Assembly (NCBI GenBank): GCA_018333075.1
Contig: BORH01000029.1
Span: 1 to 47,634, forward strand
Reading direction: 5' to 3'
DNA from: Heyndrickxia sporothermodurans
GTDB lineage: Bacteria; Bacillota; Bacilli; Bacillales; Bacillaceae_C
Length of the DNA: 47,634 bases
Below the pieces are notes generated by a model. It was not told the DNA's origin and did not search any database. It saw only the letters and a program-made list of their open reading frames with translations. The position numbers and the translations under genes are program-made. Below, piece after piece: positions 46,912 to 47,634 of this stretch (its first letter is position 1; each line of letters starts with the position of its first letter).

Positions 46912-47634
46912 TGTACAATCGTGCTTGAATAAAGATGTACAAAATTGATTGCTCATTTCATACTAATTTTGGGGCGATTAGTATGTACATAGCGCTAAAT
47001 GTTGAAACCAATTTTGAGTTTACTAGTCTTTCAGACTTACCTAAATTCAAACAACTAATGGAGCATCTAAAAATGAAAATTAATAAGAGTAAATTAGCAG
47101 AAGAGTTAGGTGTAGATCGTAGGACAATTGACAAATACCTAAAGGGATTTGTGCCGAAACGGAAGAGAGAAAAGCCATCCAAAATAGATGAGTATTATGA
47201 GATCATTGCAGCTCTCCTCTCCGAGGATTCTAAACAAGTTTTCTATTACCGACGGGTACTATGGCAGTATTTAAAAGATAATCATGGGTTACAATGTTCA
47301 GACTCTGCATTTCGTGCTTATATTGCACGTATACCAGAATTTAAAGCTTATTTTGAGGAAGATAAACGGATTGCCTCATCAAAAGAAGTGGTTCGATATG
47401 AAACACCACCAGGAAAACAAGCCCAGTTGGATTGGAAAGAAAGTATCCTATTTGAAACAAAGGATGGGGAACAAGTAGAGGTGAATGTGGCGGTACTCCT
47501 TCTTTCCCACTCACGATTCCGTGCCTTTCATTTAAGTGTCTCAAAATCTCAACGTGTGCTTCTATCCTTTCTAACGGAGACATTTGAAGCACTTGGGGGA
47601 GTACCTGATGAAATTGTGACGGATAACATGAAAA
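46912..47634 (+). mobile_element. IS21-family insertion sequence, left part
   Basis: The istA-type transposase gene is preceded by two copies of ATGTACAA (46911 and 46935), like the repeated sites at IS21-family ends, which begin with TG. The exact left end is uncertain. The right part, including istB, is outside the window. Confidence 0.65.
46983..47634 (+). CDS. istA: IS21-family transposase IstA, N-terminal part (runs off window)
   Basis: 217 codons are open to the window edge. N-terminal helix-turn-helix (about 37-62; KINKSKLAEELGVDRRTIDK), a middle region (VLWQYLKDNHGLQCSDSAFR), then the start of the DDE catalytic core: first Asp in PPGKQAQLDWKE (about 147) and second Asp in PDEIVTDNMK at the edge. 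It cuts and joins IS ends; the IstB ATPase partner would follow. The ATG at 46983 has only a weak GGGGCG before it. The visible part has no frameshift, so the element may be active. Confidence 0.88.
   Translation, partial: MYIALNVETNFEFTSLSDLPKFKQLMEHLKMKINKSKLAEELGVDRRTIDKYLKGFVPKRKREKPSKIDEYYEIIAALLSEDSKQVFYYRRVLWQYLKDNHGLQCSDSAFRAYIARIPEFKAYFEEDKRIASSKEVVRYETPPGKQAQLDWKESILFETKDGEQVEVNVAVLLLSHSRFRAFHLSVSKSQRVLLSFLTETFEALGGVPDEIVTDNMK

Overview
The window looks like a low-GC Bacillaceae chromosome segment. Evidence: AGGAGG-type ribosome sites with ATG, GTG and TTG starts, lutABC/lutR, a LicT-type beta-glucoside locus, an IseA-like protein with WalR boxes, a WapA/RHS protein, an S-box, a yybP-ykoY riboswitch, and repeats of a kind common in Bacillus genomes. 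I cannot name the species.

Layout. 1-2500: a chloramphenicol acetyltransferase gene with a leader-peptide/attenuation hairpin, metA with its Shine-Dalgarno buried in a long hairpin, an array of six 21-bp units, and a Nudix gene whose 3' end lies in a dispersed repeat. 2500-4170: a C39-like protein and an IseA-like secreted protein separated by two WalR boxes. 4200-11770: a 2195-residue WapA-like RHS protein with a very basic C-terminal tip, a small membrane protein (candidate immunity), then decayed gene fragments. 12200-20700: an AraC regulator with divergent EamA transporter, an Aquifex-type aconitase-family enzyme with a tiny zinc-binding protein, a MarR regulator flanked by twin operators, a secreted DUF3298-type protein with a WalR box, an SH3-like protein and a chemoreceptor.

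21000-24950: lactate utilisation (lutABC, operator, lutR). 25160-30270: a beta-glucoside module in which the GH1 phospho-beta-glucosidase, the licT antiterminator and the EIIBCA permease each sit behind their own RAT/terminator, with cre sites over promoters. 30300-32100: zinc-ribbon and Spo0M-like proteins, and a TerC transporter under a manganese riboswitch. 32200-36430: a DppA-type peptidase next to an IS200/IS605 relic, a MocR regulator and a frameshifted HXXEE gene. 36430-41480: a LuxR/PAS-kinase two-component pair next to a sulfide oxidation operon (SQR, DUF1641, CstB-like persulfide dioxygenase-rhodanese).

41500-47634: relics and poorly known genes, a possible small RNA, a DUF1697 gene, an S-box-controlled NhaC-family transporter (probable methionine uptake), and the start of an IS21-family element that runs off the window.

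RNA-level control is unusually dense: one translational attenuator, one anti-Shine-Dalgarno hairpin, three RATs, two riboswitches and many intrinsic terminators. Decayed genes cluster around the wapA tail (4200-4800), the IS200/IS605 relic (32200-33700) and 41970-43980.
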